Shown: positions 17,837 through 27,290, numbered from the stretch's first letter. The stretch: 64,000 bases of DNA from Acetivibrio ethanolgignens (GCF_001461035.1 NZ_LNAM01000001.1:1-64000); one strand, 5' to 3'. The notes: generated by a model not told the origin, from the letters alone. Program-made: numbers and translations.

Positions 17837-19300
17837 TTACAGGAAATCCAACAGTGTATTTTTTACAATCGTAGCTGCACAGGCTAAGGACGCATTATAT
17901 GCTGTACCTGCATTTTTGTAATTTATAATCGCAGTCTCCATATCTACATAATCATTATTGGTCAACATTTCTTTAAAATCTGTTTTCTGATTGGAAAGAC
18001 GATCCTCTGTAAGCTGCAGACGCAGATAGCGGCTTCCGTGATTGGAAAGTGCGATGTTTACCTGTTCTTCTGCCTTCTGGGTCATAGTAAGACCGGAGGC
18101 AAAGGCATTTTGTAATACTTTCTTCTTCAGTGTCTGCTCTGTGGAAAGCTGCTCCTTTAGCTGCTTTAATGTCTCAAGCTTTGTTGCATCCTTTTCCGTT
18201 TCTATTAGCTTATTTACCTCTGTCAGTTCCTTATCCATATCAAAAACCTGATTCACATTTTTAATCAGTTCATCAATCTTTGAACTAATATAGGTAGGAA
18301 TCGCATCCTTTCCTAAGGTATTTACTGTCAGCATCTGGCTGAAATTAACCTCGTACTGAATTTTCTGAATCTCCGGCGGTGCGTACTGAACTGTTGTACC
18401 TGTCACATTATTCTTAGCAGTGCATTTAAAGTAATGCTCCGGACGTACATCCCCTTTTTCAAAATTGGTTTTTTCATAGCTCACCTGGATGGAATCTGTT
18501 TTCTGAGCCTCCTTATAAAGATTTTCTCCCAGAATCAGCTCTCCTGTTTCTTTTACATAAATGATTTCGTCAGCTCCTGCTGTATAGCATGCTCCAGCTG
18601 GTTCAGAAAGGCTTTTTGGTACAATCTTATTTGAAACATCTACCCCGCCAATAAAAACCTTTGGTTTCTCAGTATCTGTATTCTGATAGGTCAGCTTAAT
18701 CTTTTGTGCCATTTCTAAGGTTGGTGCCTGCTTTGCATAGTCATCTGCATTCTTTGCAGCATCGTATCTGGCTCCGCCCTTTACATAAGAGGTTGCCTCA
18801 ATGTCAGCAAAGGCAAAGGTCTCATCAATCGTATAGGTATACTGCTTCTCTTCCCTGGAAAACAGCATCGGAACATCAGTTTTATAGCCGGTAAATACAT
18901 AACGGCCCGCATAATCTGAATTATTCATATCTGCAATATGCTCCTTATACTGCTGCAAGGTTTCGATAATACTGTTTCTGTCATAGGTCTCCAGAGTACC
19001 GTTAGCTCCCTGGTCACAGTAGGTATTCATCTTTGTCAGAATCTCGTTGACATTTTTCATAGCACTTTCCGTAACATCCATCCAGGAAAAGGCATCCGGA
19101 ATATTCTTGTCCACATACTGGGTAAGCTCTGTAAGCTGGGTTCTGTATTTTAAGGAACGTACAGCGACTACCGGATCTTCAGAAGGCCTTTGTATCTTCT
19201 GCCCCGTTTCATACTGGTTTGCTGCCGTAAACATATTTCTTTTATTTCTGCCGATGTTATTCAGTGTATTACTTGTCATCATACGATTTGTAACTCTCAT
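17837..19300 (-). CDS. flgL: Flagellar hook-filament junction protein FlgL
   Basis: The 487-residue protein joins hook to filament (HAP3). The flagellin-like N-terminus reads MRVTNRMMTSNTLNNIGRN, with a coiled helical start and a C-terminal flagellin-type helix (NDYVDMETAIINYKNAGTAY). It is longer than the ~300-residue Bacillus protein, with an inserted variable domain at about 140-330. It lies between the second flgK and fliW in the flagellar operon. Confidence 0.92.
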   Translation of the reverse strand: MRVTNRMMTSNTLNNIGRNKRNMFTAANQYETGQKIQRPSEDPVVAVRSLKYRTQLTELTQYVDKNIPDAFSWMDVTESAMKNVNEILTKMNTYCDQGANGTLETYDRNSIIETLQQYKEHIADMNNSDYAGRYVFTGYKTDVPMLFSREEKQYTYTIDETFAFADIEATSYVKGGARYDAAKNADDYAKQAPTLEMAQKIKLTYQNTDTEKPKVFIGGVDVSNKIVPKSLSEPAGACYTAGADEIIYVKETGELILGENLYKEAQKTDSIQVSYEKTNFEKGDVRPEHYFKCTAKNNVTGTTVQYAPPEIQKIQYEVNFSQMLTVNTLGKDAIPTYISSKIDELIKNVNQVFDMDKELTEVNKLIETEKDATKLETLKQLKEQLSTEQTLKKKVLQNAFASGLTMTQKAEEQVNIALSNHGSRYLRLQLTEDRLSNQKTDFKEMLTNNDYVDMETAIINYKNAGTAYNASLACAATIVKNTLLDFL

Positions 19301-19314
19301 GGCTGCCTCCTTAC

Positions 19315-21135
19315 CTAAATACCAGTTTCGTTAATCAGCTTATTATAAATTTCATTCATAACGGAAATTACCTTTGAATTCAAATCATAGGCATTTTTAA
19401 ACTTTACCAAATCCATAGTCTCTTCGTCAACATCTACACCGGAAACAGACATTCTCTGGCTTTCAATTGCCTTTACAATATTGTCCTGGCTTTCGCTCAG
19501 ATTCTTAGCTGCCTTGGCATCAATACCCATAACGCCCACCAGTGTCTGTAAAAAGGAATCCGGCCGTCCCTGCTTAAACATAGTTACATCTGTTTTTAAA
19601 GCAATCAGCTTATTTAATACTCCTGCATCCTCAATACCATTGCTGACTCTGTCCTCTGCACAGGCAATTTTCTTCGGATCAGCTAAAATTTCTCCACTGA
19701 CCTTAAAATTACCGATATTCATATGGTAATAGCTGTTTTGTACAGAGGAGTCAATTTTCTGCGGATAAACTAAATTTCCATTCCCATCCCTTACTGGTGC
19801 AAATTTCATATCCTCACCAGTGGTTGGATTTTTTGCAGTAAAGAAATCCAGTTCATTTTTATTTCCATAAAAATCCTGTCCGGTCTTGTGAATATCATTG
19901 AAGGCTGTTGCAAAGGTACGGACAAACTCATTGAACTGTCCCATATAATATGGAATACCCTTGTACTCAATACTCTCACCAATCCTGGCAGCCGTATCCT
20001 TAATCTCCTCTGCCAAAGTTTCCTTTAAGGTAAAGGTATAGGTTACTGTTCCATCTGCAACCTTCTCTGCTGTGAATTTCTCATATACATATTCCCTGGC
20101 ACCGACCTTTATCCTTCCATTGGCATCAGGAATATTTAAAAGATTAAAATCTGTGATGTTGGAATTTGTTATGGTCAGGGTATTCGTTCCTGCCGTTCCT
20201 TTGGCAGTTCCTGTAAAATTCTGCTTATTATTTCCATCCCTCACCTCAAGGAGTGCCTTCAGGGTGCCGGAAAGTGATGTGCTGTTAGCATCAAAATTCT
20301 GTCCATTGTTCCACTTAATATAATACAGCCCGTCCATATCATTTTTATTGACACCTGCTTCCTGCGGAATAACCTTCAGGGTATTATATTCATAGGTATC
20401 TACCAGAGTTTTTCCATCTAAACGCACGATATACTGGTTTACACCGATACCATCTCCAGCACTTTGTTCCGTCACGGTAACATTCGCAATTTCAGAAAGC
20501 TTGTCAACCAAAAGTGCTCTGGCATCTCTTAAGTCATTTGCCTTGCCTCCTCTTACCTCAATCGTATTAATCTGCTTGGTAAGATTGGTAATCTCCTTTG
20601 CCAGAGAATTGATTTTATCTACTGCATTTTTAATTTCAAAATTGCATTCATCCTGAAGCTTTTGTAGTCCGGTGTATAAAAAATTCATATATTCTGCAAA
20701 GGTCTGTCCAAATTCTGCTACCTGGGTACGCATATTGGTGTCTCCCGGACTGGTAGCCAGTCCTGTCATCGCAGTAAATATTTTATCAAATACAGCGGTT
20801 GTACCGTCAGACTTAATTTCACTTAAATAATTCTCAATATTGGAAAGATAATACTGCTTCGTGCTGTAATTTCCATATACTGCATTATTATTCCAGTACT
20901 TCACATCATAATACTGATCTCTCACCTGCACAACACCATTTACATCAACACCAGTACCTGCCATACCATAGCTTCCTACTATGGAAATCGCAGCAGAAGC
21001 ACTCCGAAGTGTCTGTTGACGGGAATATCCCTGTGTTTGTGCATTTGCAGAGTTATGGGCAGCTGTATTAATCGCTGCCTGATAGCTATATAAGCCAGAC
21101 TTTCCTATTGTCAGTCCAAAGAATGTATTTGGCAT
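19315..21135 (-). CDS. Flagellar hook-associated protein FlgK (second copy)
   Basis: This 606-residue FlgK-family protein has the N-terminal rod/hook motif AINTAAHNSANAQTQGYSRQ, a long central region, and the C-terminal helix VDEETMDLVKFKNAYDLNSK. It lies directly downstream of a longer flgK and upstream of flgL. Its N-terminal motif reads NSANA where the first copy has NIANV, and it has 104 fewer residues, so the two are diverged paralogues rather than a recent duplicate. It could form an alternative or second junction ring; that is inference. Confidence 0.88.
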   Translation of the reverse strand: MPNTFFGLTIGKSGLYSYQAAINTAAHNSANAQTQGYSRQQTLRSASAAISIVGSYGMAGTGVDVNGVVQVRDQYYDVKYWNNNAVYGNYSTKQYYLSNIENYLSEIKSDGTTAVFDKIFTAMTGLATSPGDTNMRTQVAEFGQTFAEYMNFLYTGLQKLQDECNFEIKNAVDKINSLAKEITNLTKQINTIEVRGGKANDLRDARALLVDKLSEIANVTVTEQSAGDGIGVNQYIVRLDGKTLVDTYEYNTLKVIPQEAGVNKNDMDGLYYIKWNNGQNFDANSTSLSGTLKALLEVRDGNNKQNFTGTAKGTAGTNTLTITNSNITDFNLLNIPDANGRIKVGAREYVYEKFTAEKVADGTVTYTFTLKETLAEEIKDTAARIGESIEYKGIPYYMGQFNEFVRTFATAFNDIHKTGQDFYGNKNELDFFTAKNPTTGEDMKFAPVRDGNGNLVYPQKIDSSVQNSYYHMNIGNFKVSGEILADPKKIACAEDRVSNGIEDAGVLNKLIALKTDVTMFKQGRPDSFLQTLVGVMGIDAKAAKNLSESQDNIVKAIESQRMSVSGVDVDEETMDLVKFKNAYDLNSKVISVMNEIYNKLINETGI

Positions 21136-21153
21136 ACTTTGTGTCCTTTCTGC

Positions 21154-23286
21154 TTAGCCTAACCGCTCAATCACATGTGCCAGCATTTCATTAATTACAT
21201 TAATGTATCTGGAAGAAGCGTTATAGGCATGCTGATATTTAATCAGGTTTGTAAGCTCATCATCGGAGGATACTCCCGCAACCTCCTGTCGCTTGTTATC
21301 CAGTGTACTCACCATGTCCTTCTGGTTCTCCGAAATCTCATAGTACAGCTCTCCGCGGTAAGCAATTCCCGCGGTCATAGCTGCATAATAATCAGCGAAA
21401 TTATAGGTTGTCAGGGAATTCGGATCCAGCTTCAAGCCCTTATCATCCCAAATTCCCAAAAGCTCATTTGCCCTTTCCGTATCATATCCGCCATAAAAGC
21501 CGGAATAGATATTGTAGCTTAATGGTATTTTGGAAGAATCCTGCAGGATTTCCGGATTAATTTCAATCTCATCAATGGTAAACAGGCTATAATTGTTGGA
21601 TTCGTATTCCTTATTGTAGATATAGACCTTAATTGGATTGTTCTTCTCGTCTAAAATAGGCTTTCCATCCTTATCCTTTAATTCAGCCTCTATATATCGT
21701 TCGGTACTCTTACGATTAAAAATTGCTTCACCAATGGTTTTTCCATCATCCATACCGGTAGAGCTCTTAATCTCATCCAGCATAAGCATATCCTCTGCCT
21801 CAAGGTCTGCCAGGGAATATATCGTTCCATCTGCCAGCTCAATCGTTGCTGTCGCAGGATCCACTGTCTTATTGCCATTCGTTTTTGTTTCCACAAGTTT
21901 TTTTATCGTATCTTTTGTGGCCTCCGTATTCGGACAAAGAATATCATTAATCCTGGTTACTACCTCATGCACCAGCTGGTCAAACTGTGCCTGGGTCATC
22001 ATCAGAGTAGAAGAATTCACAGTTTTGTTATATTCCGCTATCGCTGCCCTAAAGTCCTCCTCTCCCTTTGGAGGAAGCCATTGACCCTTCTCGTCCTTAT
22101 AGTCAGCCTCCACCGGGATATCTGTGTATTTGGCATCGAAAGCTCCTCTGGCTACGATAAGTCCCTTCAGAGAGCCTATATCCGTATTGTTTCTGCTGCT
22201 ATAATCGCCCGTCAGCCGGAACACATCTCCCAGACCGTTGCCCTTCCAGATAACCTTTAACAGGTCAGACTGCTTTGGAAGAACCTCTACCACCTTATCA
22301 TCAGCAATTAATGGAATATCATTTCTTTCCACATACAGCTTATCTTGTGCATCTGCCTTAGCTGAAAGATTCCCATATCTTCTTAATTCTTTCCATTCAT
22401 CCGATGCCCTTACTGCTGCAAGCTTTGCTGTCGTATCGCCTGCTGTATCCGTATACTTCTTCTGCAATGCCTCTGCCAGTTGATTTATCCTATCTGCCTT
22501 TTCCTGCTCGCCGTCGGTCACCATCCGCTCCGTAGCCATATAGGTAAGCTGGTCATCTACCAGGAACTGTACACCCTCGACATTGATTGTTACCACACCC
22601 GTGCCATCCTCCCTGTAGGTACAGTTAACCAAGCCTCCCAGCTCGTCCAGCAGAAGATTGCGAGAATCCCGTAAATCATTGGCCTGCTGACCACTGCTTT
22701 CGTACTGGCGGATTGCTTTGTTTAAATCCCGGATTTCCTCGCCAATTTTATTAATCCGGTTTACTTTTTCCTGAATCTGAGAATTTAAATTTTTCTGGTA
22801 TTCCTCCATCTGCTTACTGATTACGGAAGCACGATTGATAAATTCCTGTGCCATAGATACCAGAATTCCTCTTTTCACAATACTATCCGGCTGCTTTGCC
22901 AGATTAGCGAGAGAAGACCAAAGCTCCGACAAATTGTTTTTAAAGGCTACACCCTCCAACTCTCCGAAAAGATTTTCTATCTCCTTCACAGAGTCATGCT
23001 GTGCCTCATAAAACCCCTGCCGTCCTACCTCTAACCGATAGGCCTTATCCATAAAGACATCCCGGACCTGGCGGATAATGCTCATATCGGTACCGAGACC
23101 AACCTGCATGGCCGAATTATAAGATTGTCCAATTGTATTATACGTAAAATCCTTTGTTAATACCTGCTGTCTGGTAAAGCCTTTGGTATCTACATTCGCT
23201 ATATTATGTGCTGTGACATTTAGAGAATGCTGGTTTACCCTAAGTCCGGACACACCGGTATACATACTTGTCATTAAATTACCCAT
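21154..23286 (-). CDS. flgK: Flagellar hook-associated protein FlgK
   Basis: The 710-residue hook-filament junction protein (HAP1) has the canonical LNVTAHNIANVDTKGFTRQQ motif, central coiled-coil parts and the C-terminal SSDDELTNLIKYQHAYNASS. It is longer than the usual 450-550 residues, with the extra length in the variable central domain (about 250-620). AGGTG lies before the ATG. It follows flgN by 12 bases and is followed by a second flgK paralogue. Confidence 0.92.
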   Translation of the reverse strand: MGNLMTSMYTGVSGLRVNQHSLNVTAHNIANVDTKGFTRQQVLTKDFTYNTIGQSYNSAMQVGLGTDMSIIRQVRDVFMDKAYRLEVGRQGFYEAQHDSVKEIENLFGELEGVAFKNNLSELWSSLANLAKQPDSIVKRGILVSMAQEFINRASVISKQMEEYQKNLNSQIQEKVNRINKIGEEIRDLNKAIRQYESSGQQANDLRDSRNLLLDELGGLVNCTYREDGTGVVTINVEGVQFLVDDQLTYMATERMVTDGEQEKADRINQLAEALQKKYTDTAGDTTAKLAAVRASDEWKELRRYGNLSAKADAQDKLYVERNDIPLIADDKVVEVLPKQSDLLKVIWKGNGLGDVFRLTGDYSSRNNTDIGSLKGLIVARGAFDAKYTDIPVEADYKDEKGQWLPPKGEEDFRAAIAEYNKTVNSSTLMMTQAQFDQLVHEVVTRINDILCPNTEATKDTIKKLVETKTNGNKTVDPATATIELADGTIYSLADLEAEDMLMLDEIKSSTGMDDGKTIGEAIFNRKSTERYIEAELKDKDGKPILDEKNNPIKVYIYNKEYESNNYSLFTIDEIEINPEILQDSSKIPLSYNIYSGFYGGYDTERANELLGIWDDKGLKLDPNSLTTYNFADYYAAMTAGIAYRGELYYEISENQKDMVSTLDNKRQEVAGVSSDDELTNLIKYQHAYNASSRYINVINEMLAHVIERLG

Positions 23287-23298
23287 TGTAACACCTGC

Positions 23299-23811
23299 CT
23301 ACTGTTTTGTATCAAACCTCCGGGTCTGCTCTATCTGCATTTCTATACCCGAAGCATCCTTGTTATAATTATTCCCTGGCGACATCCGTGTACTCTGGAT
23401 AAAATTCATATTGAATTCTATCATCTCAAGGGATTGTTCTATTAAAGACTGGTTCTGATGATTGATCTCTGTCAACCGATGAACTGTTTTCTGAAGTTTA
23501 TCATGAATAATACTTAGCTGCTTCTGCTCCTTTGGCTGTTTTTCCAGAAGCTGTATCAGATTTTTCAATGTTAAAGTTCCAGGATTGCGATTAATTACGG
23601 TTCCTATATTAATAATAACCTCTTGCCTTTTTGTTTCCAGAGCAGAAATCTCCTGTACCATCTCCTGCTCTGTCTTTGTAATCTCCTGCAAGGCTTCGAG
23701 GTCATTATTAATAATTACCTTTGTTTTCTTTTCATTGATAGGAATCAGGCCTTCGTAAATTTCATTTTCCTGGTTTAGGGTTGCTATTAATTCTTCTATT
23801 AAGCTTGCCAA
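23299..23811 (-). CDS. flgN: Flagellar export chaperone FlgN
   Basis: The 170-residue, mostly helical protein matches FlgN, the chaperone for FlgK and FlgL before export. It starts SLIEELIATLNQENEIYEGL and has the family-like NNDLEALQEITKTEQEMV stretch followed by long amphipathic helices. No ATG is present at the 5' end; the start is a TTG at 23811 with AGGCGG about eight bases upstream. It sits between flgM and its two presumed clients. Confidence 0.85.
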   Translation of the reverse strand: MASLIEELIATLNQENEIYEGLIPINEKKTKVIINNDLEALQEITKTEQEMVQEISALETKRQEVIINIGTVINRNPGTLTLKNLIQLLEKQPKEQKQLSIIHDKLQKTVHRLTEINHQNQSLIEQSLEMIEFNMNFIQSTRMSPGNNYNKDASGIEMQIEQTRRFDTKQ

Positions 23812-23829
23812 CCTTCTACCCGCCTTTTT

Positions 23830-24108
23830 CTATATAATCGTGTTAAAGTAACTGTTTACAATCTTGTCTGCAAACTCCTCTGCAGATACATCATAGGTTC
23901 CAGAAGCTAACTGCTCCTTAATCTTATTTACCTTGTCCTCCCTGACATCCGGTGCAGCCTTAACTGCCTGCTTCAATACCTGTAAGTCCTTTCCTGCCTG
24001 AGAAATCTCAAACACATCTGTAGAGCTTACCTTACCCTTAGCCGCTGTCGGCTTCGTCTTAGTTGCCTGATACATCTGGGTAATCTGGTTATAGGCGTCA
24101 ACTCTCAT
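23830..24108 (-). CDS. flgM: Anti-sigma factor FlgM
   Basis: The 92-residue protein binds and inhibits the flagellar sigma factor until it is exported. The N-terminus is polar and disordered-looking; the C-terminal half with DKVNKIKEQLASGTYDVSAEEFADKI (shown here as two overlapping parts: DKVNKIKEQLASGTYDVS and SAEEFADKIVNSYF) is the family's sigma-binding helix region. The start at 24108 is chosen over an upstream GTG because AAGGTGG is spaced nine bases from the ATG. A sigma-D promoter lies 46 bases upstream. Confidence 0.92.
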   Translation of the reverse strand: MRVDAYNQITQMYQATKTKPTAAKGKVSSTDVFEISQAGKDLQVLKQAVKAAPDVREDKVNKIKEQLASGTYDVSAEEFADKIVNSYFNTII

Positions 24109-24153
24109 TTTTTCCACCACCTTATCTGGTATTATTTCTTTTCTATGTCATAT

Positions 24154-24180
24154 ATATCGGTATTCCCGGAAAAAACTTTA
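24154..24180 (-). promoter_or_regulatory. Sigma-D (sigma-28) flagellar promoter of the flgM operon
   Basis: TAAA (24180-24177), exactly 15 bases, then ACCGATAT (24161-24154), against the consensus TAAA-N15-GCCGATAA. It places flgM-flgN-flgK-flgL-fliW-csrA under the sigma factor that FlgM inhibits. Confidence 0.85.
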
Positions 24181-24208
24181 GAGTGAATGTAAAAGTTTTC
24201 TTACTTTG

Positions 24209-24676
24209 TTATTTTCTCCAGTTCCAGATATAGGAAAGGCCAAAAAACCACACAATTCCCATAACAGACAAGGGATGCAGGACTACAAATATCGTCCATT
24301 TTCCCCGGAGCAGTGCCGTCAGAAGCTGACAAGCCACAAATACCACTCCTGTCCGCAGACAGAATTTGTCCAGATACTCCCTCCTTACCCTGTAAATATC
24401 CTTCCATGTCACCGGCATTTCTTCCAGAACAGCATATATTTTTCTTACTTTCCCATTTTCCTTAATATACATATAGGGCTGAAGATACATAATAAGAGCC
24501 ATACCAATAATGTAAATAACCATTAAATGTGTAATTCCGAGTTCTTTTGCCTCAAAAGGAAAGGTCATCATAATTACCATAGGTAAAACCAGAATCCACA
24601 TTACCGCTGCTGCTATCGTAAAGGTCTCTGATTCTTTTTCCTTTAACATCGCATCAAATTTTCTAACACTTTCCAT
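24209..24676 (-). CDS. Small membrane protein of the GntR-ABC operon
   Basis: This roughly 155-residue protein has four or five hydrophobic helices, for example AAAVMWILVLPMVIMMTF, HLMVIYIIGMALIMYL and FVVLHPLSVMGIVWFFGL. It has no recognised domain. It is the last gene of the ABC operon behind the second ATPase and may be its membrane partner. Start 24676 has AGAGGG six bases upstream. Confidence 0.65.
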   Translation of the reverse strand: MESVRKFDAMLKEKESETFTIAAAVMWILVLPMVIMMTFPFEAKELGITHLMVIYIIGMALIMYLQPYMYIKENGKVRKIYAVLEEMPVTWKDIYRVRREYLDKFCLRTGVVFVACQLLTALLRGKWTIFVVLHPLSVMGIVWFFGLSYIWNWRK

Positions 24677-24691
24677 AGTCATCCCTCTTTT

Positions 24692-25351
24692 CTATACAGG
24701 TGTATTTTCTCCAAAGGAAACCATAATGCCCTGCTCTAAAATGCCAATATAATCCATCTTCTCCTCCAGCTCCTCCTGGATATGGGTCGCCATAAGTACA
24801 ACTGCTTCTTCTGTTTTTAATATTTCACGGAGAAGTCGGAAAAATTCCCGCCGAAATACCGGATCCATGCCACCAGTTACCTCATCCAGAAGATAAAGCT
24901 TCGGATGGTAAGCCATCACAAAGGCCATTTGAAACTTAAGCCGCTCTCCCCGGGACATTTTTCCAAGTAGCTTTCCTGTCGAAAGCTCCATCTGCTTCAT
25001 TACTCTGCAAAAGACCTCTTCCTCCCAGTTTTCATAAAATACAGAAAACAGTCTTGCATTTTCCATTGCTGTATATTCCTCAAAAAACTTCCGCTCATCT
25101 GCTATATGTCCAATTTTCCTCATCTGCCGTGTATGCACTGCTTCCTCTCCTCCGTGCAGCGGTTCTCCGTCCAGAAGGATTTCTCCCTGATATAATTTCT
25201 TTCCAGACAGCATATAGCGAAACAACGTCGTTTTCCCAGCTCCATTCCTTCCAGCAATTCCAGTCAGATATCCGGCCTCTGCCAAAAAGGAAATCTCCCG
25301 CAGGCAAAAATCCTTTTCTGTCCCACTAACTTTCTTCCATTCCAATTGCAT
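24692..25351 (-). CDS. ABC transporter ATP-binding protein (YtrB-like)
   Basis: The roughly 219-residue ATPase has Walker A GRNGAGKTTLF, a degenerate signature SRGERLKFQMAFV in place of LSGGQ, Walker B LYLLDEVTGGMDP and the switch histidine MATHIQEE. The SRGE-type signature also occurs in the other ATPase of the operon and is typical of YtrB-like systems. The start at 25351 has GGAGGG six bases before it. It overlaps no neighbour but follows the GntR gene closely. Substrate unknown; Bacillus ytr operons respond to cell-wall antibiotics, which is only an analogy. Confidence 0.85.
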   Translation of the reverse strand: MQLEWKKVSGTEKDFCLREISFLAEAGYLTGIAGRNGAGKTTLFRYMLSGKKLYQGEILLDGEPLHGGEEAVHTRQMRKIGHIADERKFFEEYTAMENARLFSVFYENWEEEVFCRVMKQMELSTGKLLGKMSRGERLKFQMAFVMAYHPKLYLLDEVTGGMDPVFRREFFRLLREILKTEEAVVLMATHIQEELEEKMDYIGILEQGIMVSFGENTPV

Positions 25352-25362
25352 AGTTCTCCCTC

Positions 25363-25734
25363 CTAGAGCTCCCACAGGGCTTCTGCCATATCCAGTGCAT
25401 CCTCTTTTGTCATTCCTGCCTTTTTGCAGTCAGAAAGCACCTCCTGCATCCGTCTTTCTAATCCAATATACTGCTTTTCCTTCAAATATTCCTTATTATA
25501 TTCACAAACATAAAAGCCCTTGCCCGGTACAGAACGAATTAGCTTCTCCTTTTCCAGCTCCTCATAGGCCCTTTTTGTCGTAATCACACTAACCTCCAGC
25601 TCCCCTGCCAGGGATCGGATAGAGGGCAGTGCCTGCCCAGCCGAAAGCTCCCCTGTCACAATGGCATTTTTCAGCTGATCAGCAATCTGTTCATAGATTG
25701 CCAGTGTTCCCTGGGTTCTGATTATTACCTTCAT
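25363..25734 (-). CDS. GntR-family (YtrA subfamily) transcriptional regulator
   Basis: This roughly 123-residue protein consists of a GntR winged helix (about 10-75: IYEQIADQLKNAIVTGEL, ALPSIRSLAGELEVSVITTK, GKGFYV) and a short helical tail without an effector domain. This is the YtrA type that controls adjacent ABC operons. It probably binds the 46-bp palindrome at 27311-27356, upstream of the operon. It is unusual in being the third gene rather than the first. Its start overlaps the end of the preceding membrane gene. Confidence 0.88.
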   Translation of the reverse strand: MKVIIRTQGTLAIYEQIADQLKNAIVTGELSAGQALPSIRSLAGELEVSVITTKRAYEELEKEKLIRSVPGKGFYVCEYNKEYLKEKQYIGLERRMQEVLSDCKKAGMTKEDALDMAEALWEL

Positions 25735-26434
25735 ATTCCGACCATCCTCTCTGCCAGCCTTTGATTTCATAGTCTACCGTCTGTTCCATAACCGGCTCAT
25801 AATATTTTTGTATCATTCGAAGAACAAGCAGAAGATAGCCTATGGCCATAATTACCAAAAGCCCCCATTCCCAGCTGCGAATCATCTCTTTTCCCTCTAA
25901 TGCTGCAAATTCCATAATTCCAACAGTCAAAATGCCTCCTATCTGAATAATTACATTCCACACTTCATAGCTCCCCGGCAGATGATAGGTCTCTTCCACC
26001 AGGACGGATTTCTTTTTAACAGGCTGACAATACATATTAACTGCCAGAATATAAGCTGTCGCTACAAGTCCTATCAACAGCCCCAGTATTCTTTCCCTCT
26101 TTCCCGCTAACATCAATATAATATTTGTCACCCATAAACAGCTGATAGGAAATAAGGTCCGGATACCATATCCTGTTTTAAAGTATTTTATTCTTTCCTC
26201 TCTGGACAGTGGGCATAAAAATAAAGTTTTATTTCGTTCTCCCCCATACATCCGGGATAGCAAAAGGCCCAGAAGCATTGGTATAAAACTTGCATAATAG
26301 ACAAAAGAAATACGATAGAAAATCAACGGAAAGGTCAGTAAATAAAGGTAAAAAAAGTAACCATTTTTCCCTGCTTCCCGCTTCACACCTTCTTTGAAAT
26401 GATACCGGTAATCCAGCAGCACCATTTTCCACAT
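25691..26434 (-). CDS. Membrane protein of the GntR-ABC operon (permease-like)
   Basis: The 247-residue protein has about six hydrophobic segments, including FFYLYLLTFPLIFYRISFVY, LLIGLVATAYILAVNMY and WGLLVIMAIGYLLLVLRMIQ. It is the probable membrane component for the ATPase encoded one base upstream. The arrangement ATPase - membrane protein - regulator - ATPase - membrane protein suggests two half-systems or a heteromeric transporter. Its 3' end overlaps the GntR gene by 44 bases. No substrate can be read from sequence. Confidence 0.72.
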   Translation of the reverse strand: MWKMVLLDYRYHFKEGVKREAGKNGYFFYLYLLTFPLIFYRISFVYYASFIPMLLGLLLSRMYGGERNKTLFLCPLSREERIKYFKTGYGIRTLFPISCLWVTNIILMLAGKRERILGLLIGLVATAYILAVNMYCQPVKKKSVLVEETYHLPGSYEVWNVIIQIGGILTVGIMEFAALEGKEMIRSWEWGLLVIMAIGYLLLVLRMIQKYYEPVMEQTVDYEIKGWQRGWSEYEGNNQNPGNTGNL

Positions 26435-26435
26435 A

Positions 26436-27290
26436 CTATCGCACCCCTTTCTTTCCCTTTAAAATATAATACATAATATCTTCCAGTGATGGTATCTCCA
26501 CCTGCAGTTCCCTGTCATAGCCTGCCAGCCGATTATGCTTTACCAAAGCTCTGGAACAGAATTCCCGCTTCTCCTTGTAAATCACCCGTTCCTTTGGCAA
26601 AAGCCTCAGCTTATAAGCCTCGCCACTCACCATACGGTAACGTTCCTCCAGCTGCCCTCTCTCCAGTGAAAATACCAGTCTTCCCTTATCAAGGAAGGTA
26701 ACATAATCTGACAGACGCTCTAAATCTCTGGTCAGATGAGTTGCCAGGACAATACTGTGCTCACCGTTCTCCATAAATTCCATTAACACCTTCACAAATT
26801 CCTGCCGGAATTCCGGATCAAAGCTTGCCATCGGCTCATCCAGCAAAAGAAGCTTCGGCTTATGAGCCAGAGCAAAGGCAAATTGAAATTTTAATTTTTC
26901 TCCCTTTGAATACTTTTTTAACGGTTTATTCACCAAAAGCCCAAAGCGACCGCAATAAGCCTTCAAAAGCTCTCTATCATAGCTTTCATAATATTTCCCA
27001 TACAAATCGCCATTCTGTAAAAGGGTCATTCCTCCACAAAAAAGCTCTTCATTTAACACATAGCCAATCTCACCTCTCACCCTTACTTCTTCATCATAAG
27101 CCTCCATTCCATCAATCTTCACAGAGCCCTCGTCGGGTGCATAAAGTCCCAGTAAAAGATGAAGAAGTGTTGTTTTTCCGGCACCATTAGCTCCAATGAG
27201 CCCCATAATATAGCCTTTTGGGAGAGAAAAAGAAATATCCTCTAAAACAAAGCTTCCCAGCTGTTTTTTTACATTTTTCACTTCTACCAT
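26436..27290 (-). CDS. ABC transporter ATP-binding protein (first gene of GntR operon)
   Basis: The 284-residue ATPase has Walker A GANGAGKTTLL, Q-loop region GYVLNEELFCGG, a non-standard signature YSKGEKLKFQFAFAL, Walker B LLLLDEPMASFDP and switch histidine LATHLTRD. A C-terminal 60-residue tail follows. The start at 27290 has GGGAGG six bases upstream. It is transcribed from a strong promoter lying within a 46-bp palindrome just 20-70 bases upstream. It pairs with the membrane protein that follows after one base. Confidence 0.87.
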   Translation of the reverse strand: MVEVKNVKKQLGSFVLEDISFSLPKGYIMGLIGANGAGKTTLLHLLLGLYAPDEGSVKIDGMEAYDEEVRVRGEIGYVLNEELFCGGMTLLQNGDLYGKYYESYDRELLKAYCGRFGLLVNKPLKKYSKGEKLKFQFAFALAHKPKLLLLDEPMASFDPEFRQEFVKVLMEFMENGEHSIVLATHLTRDLERLSDYVTFLDKGRLVFSLERGQLEERYRMVSGEAYKLRLLPKERVIYKEKREFCSRALVKHNRLAGYDRELQVEIPSLEDIMYYILKGKKGVR

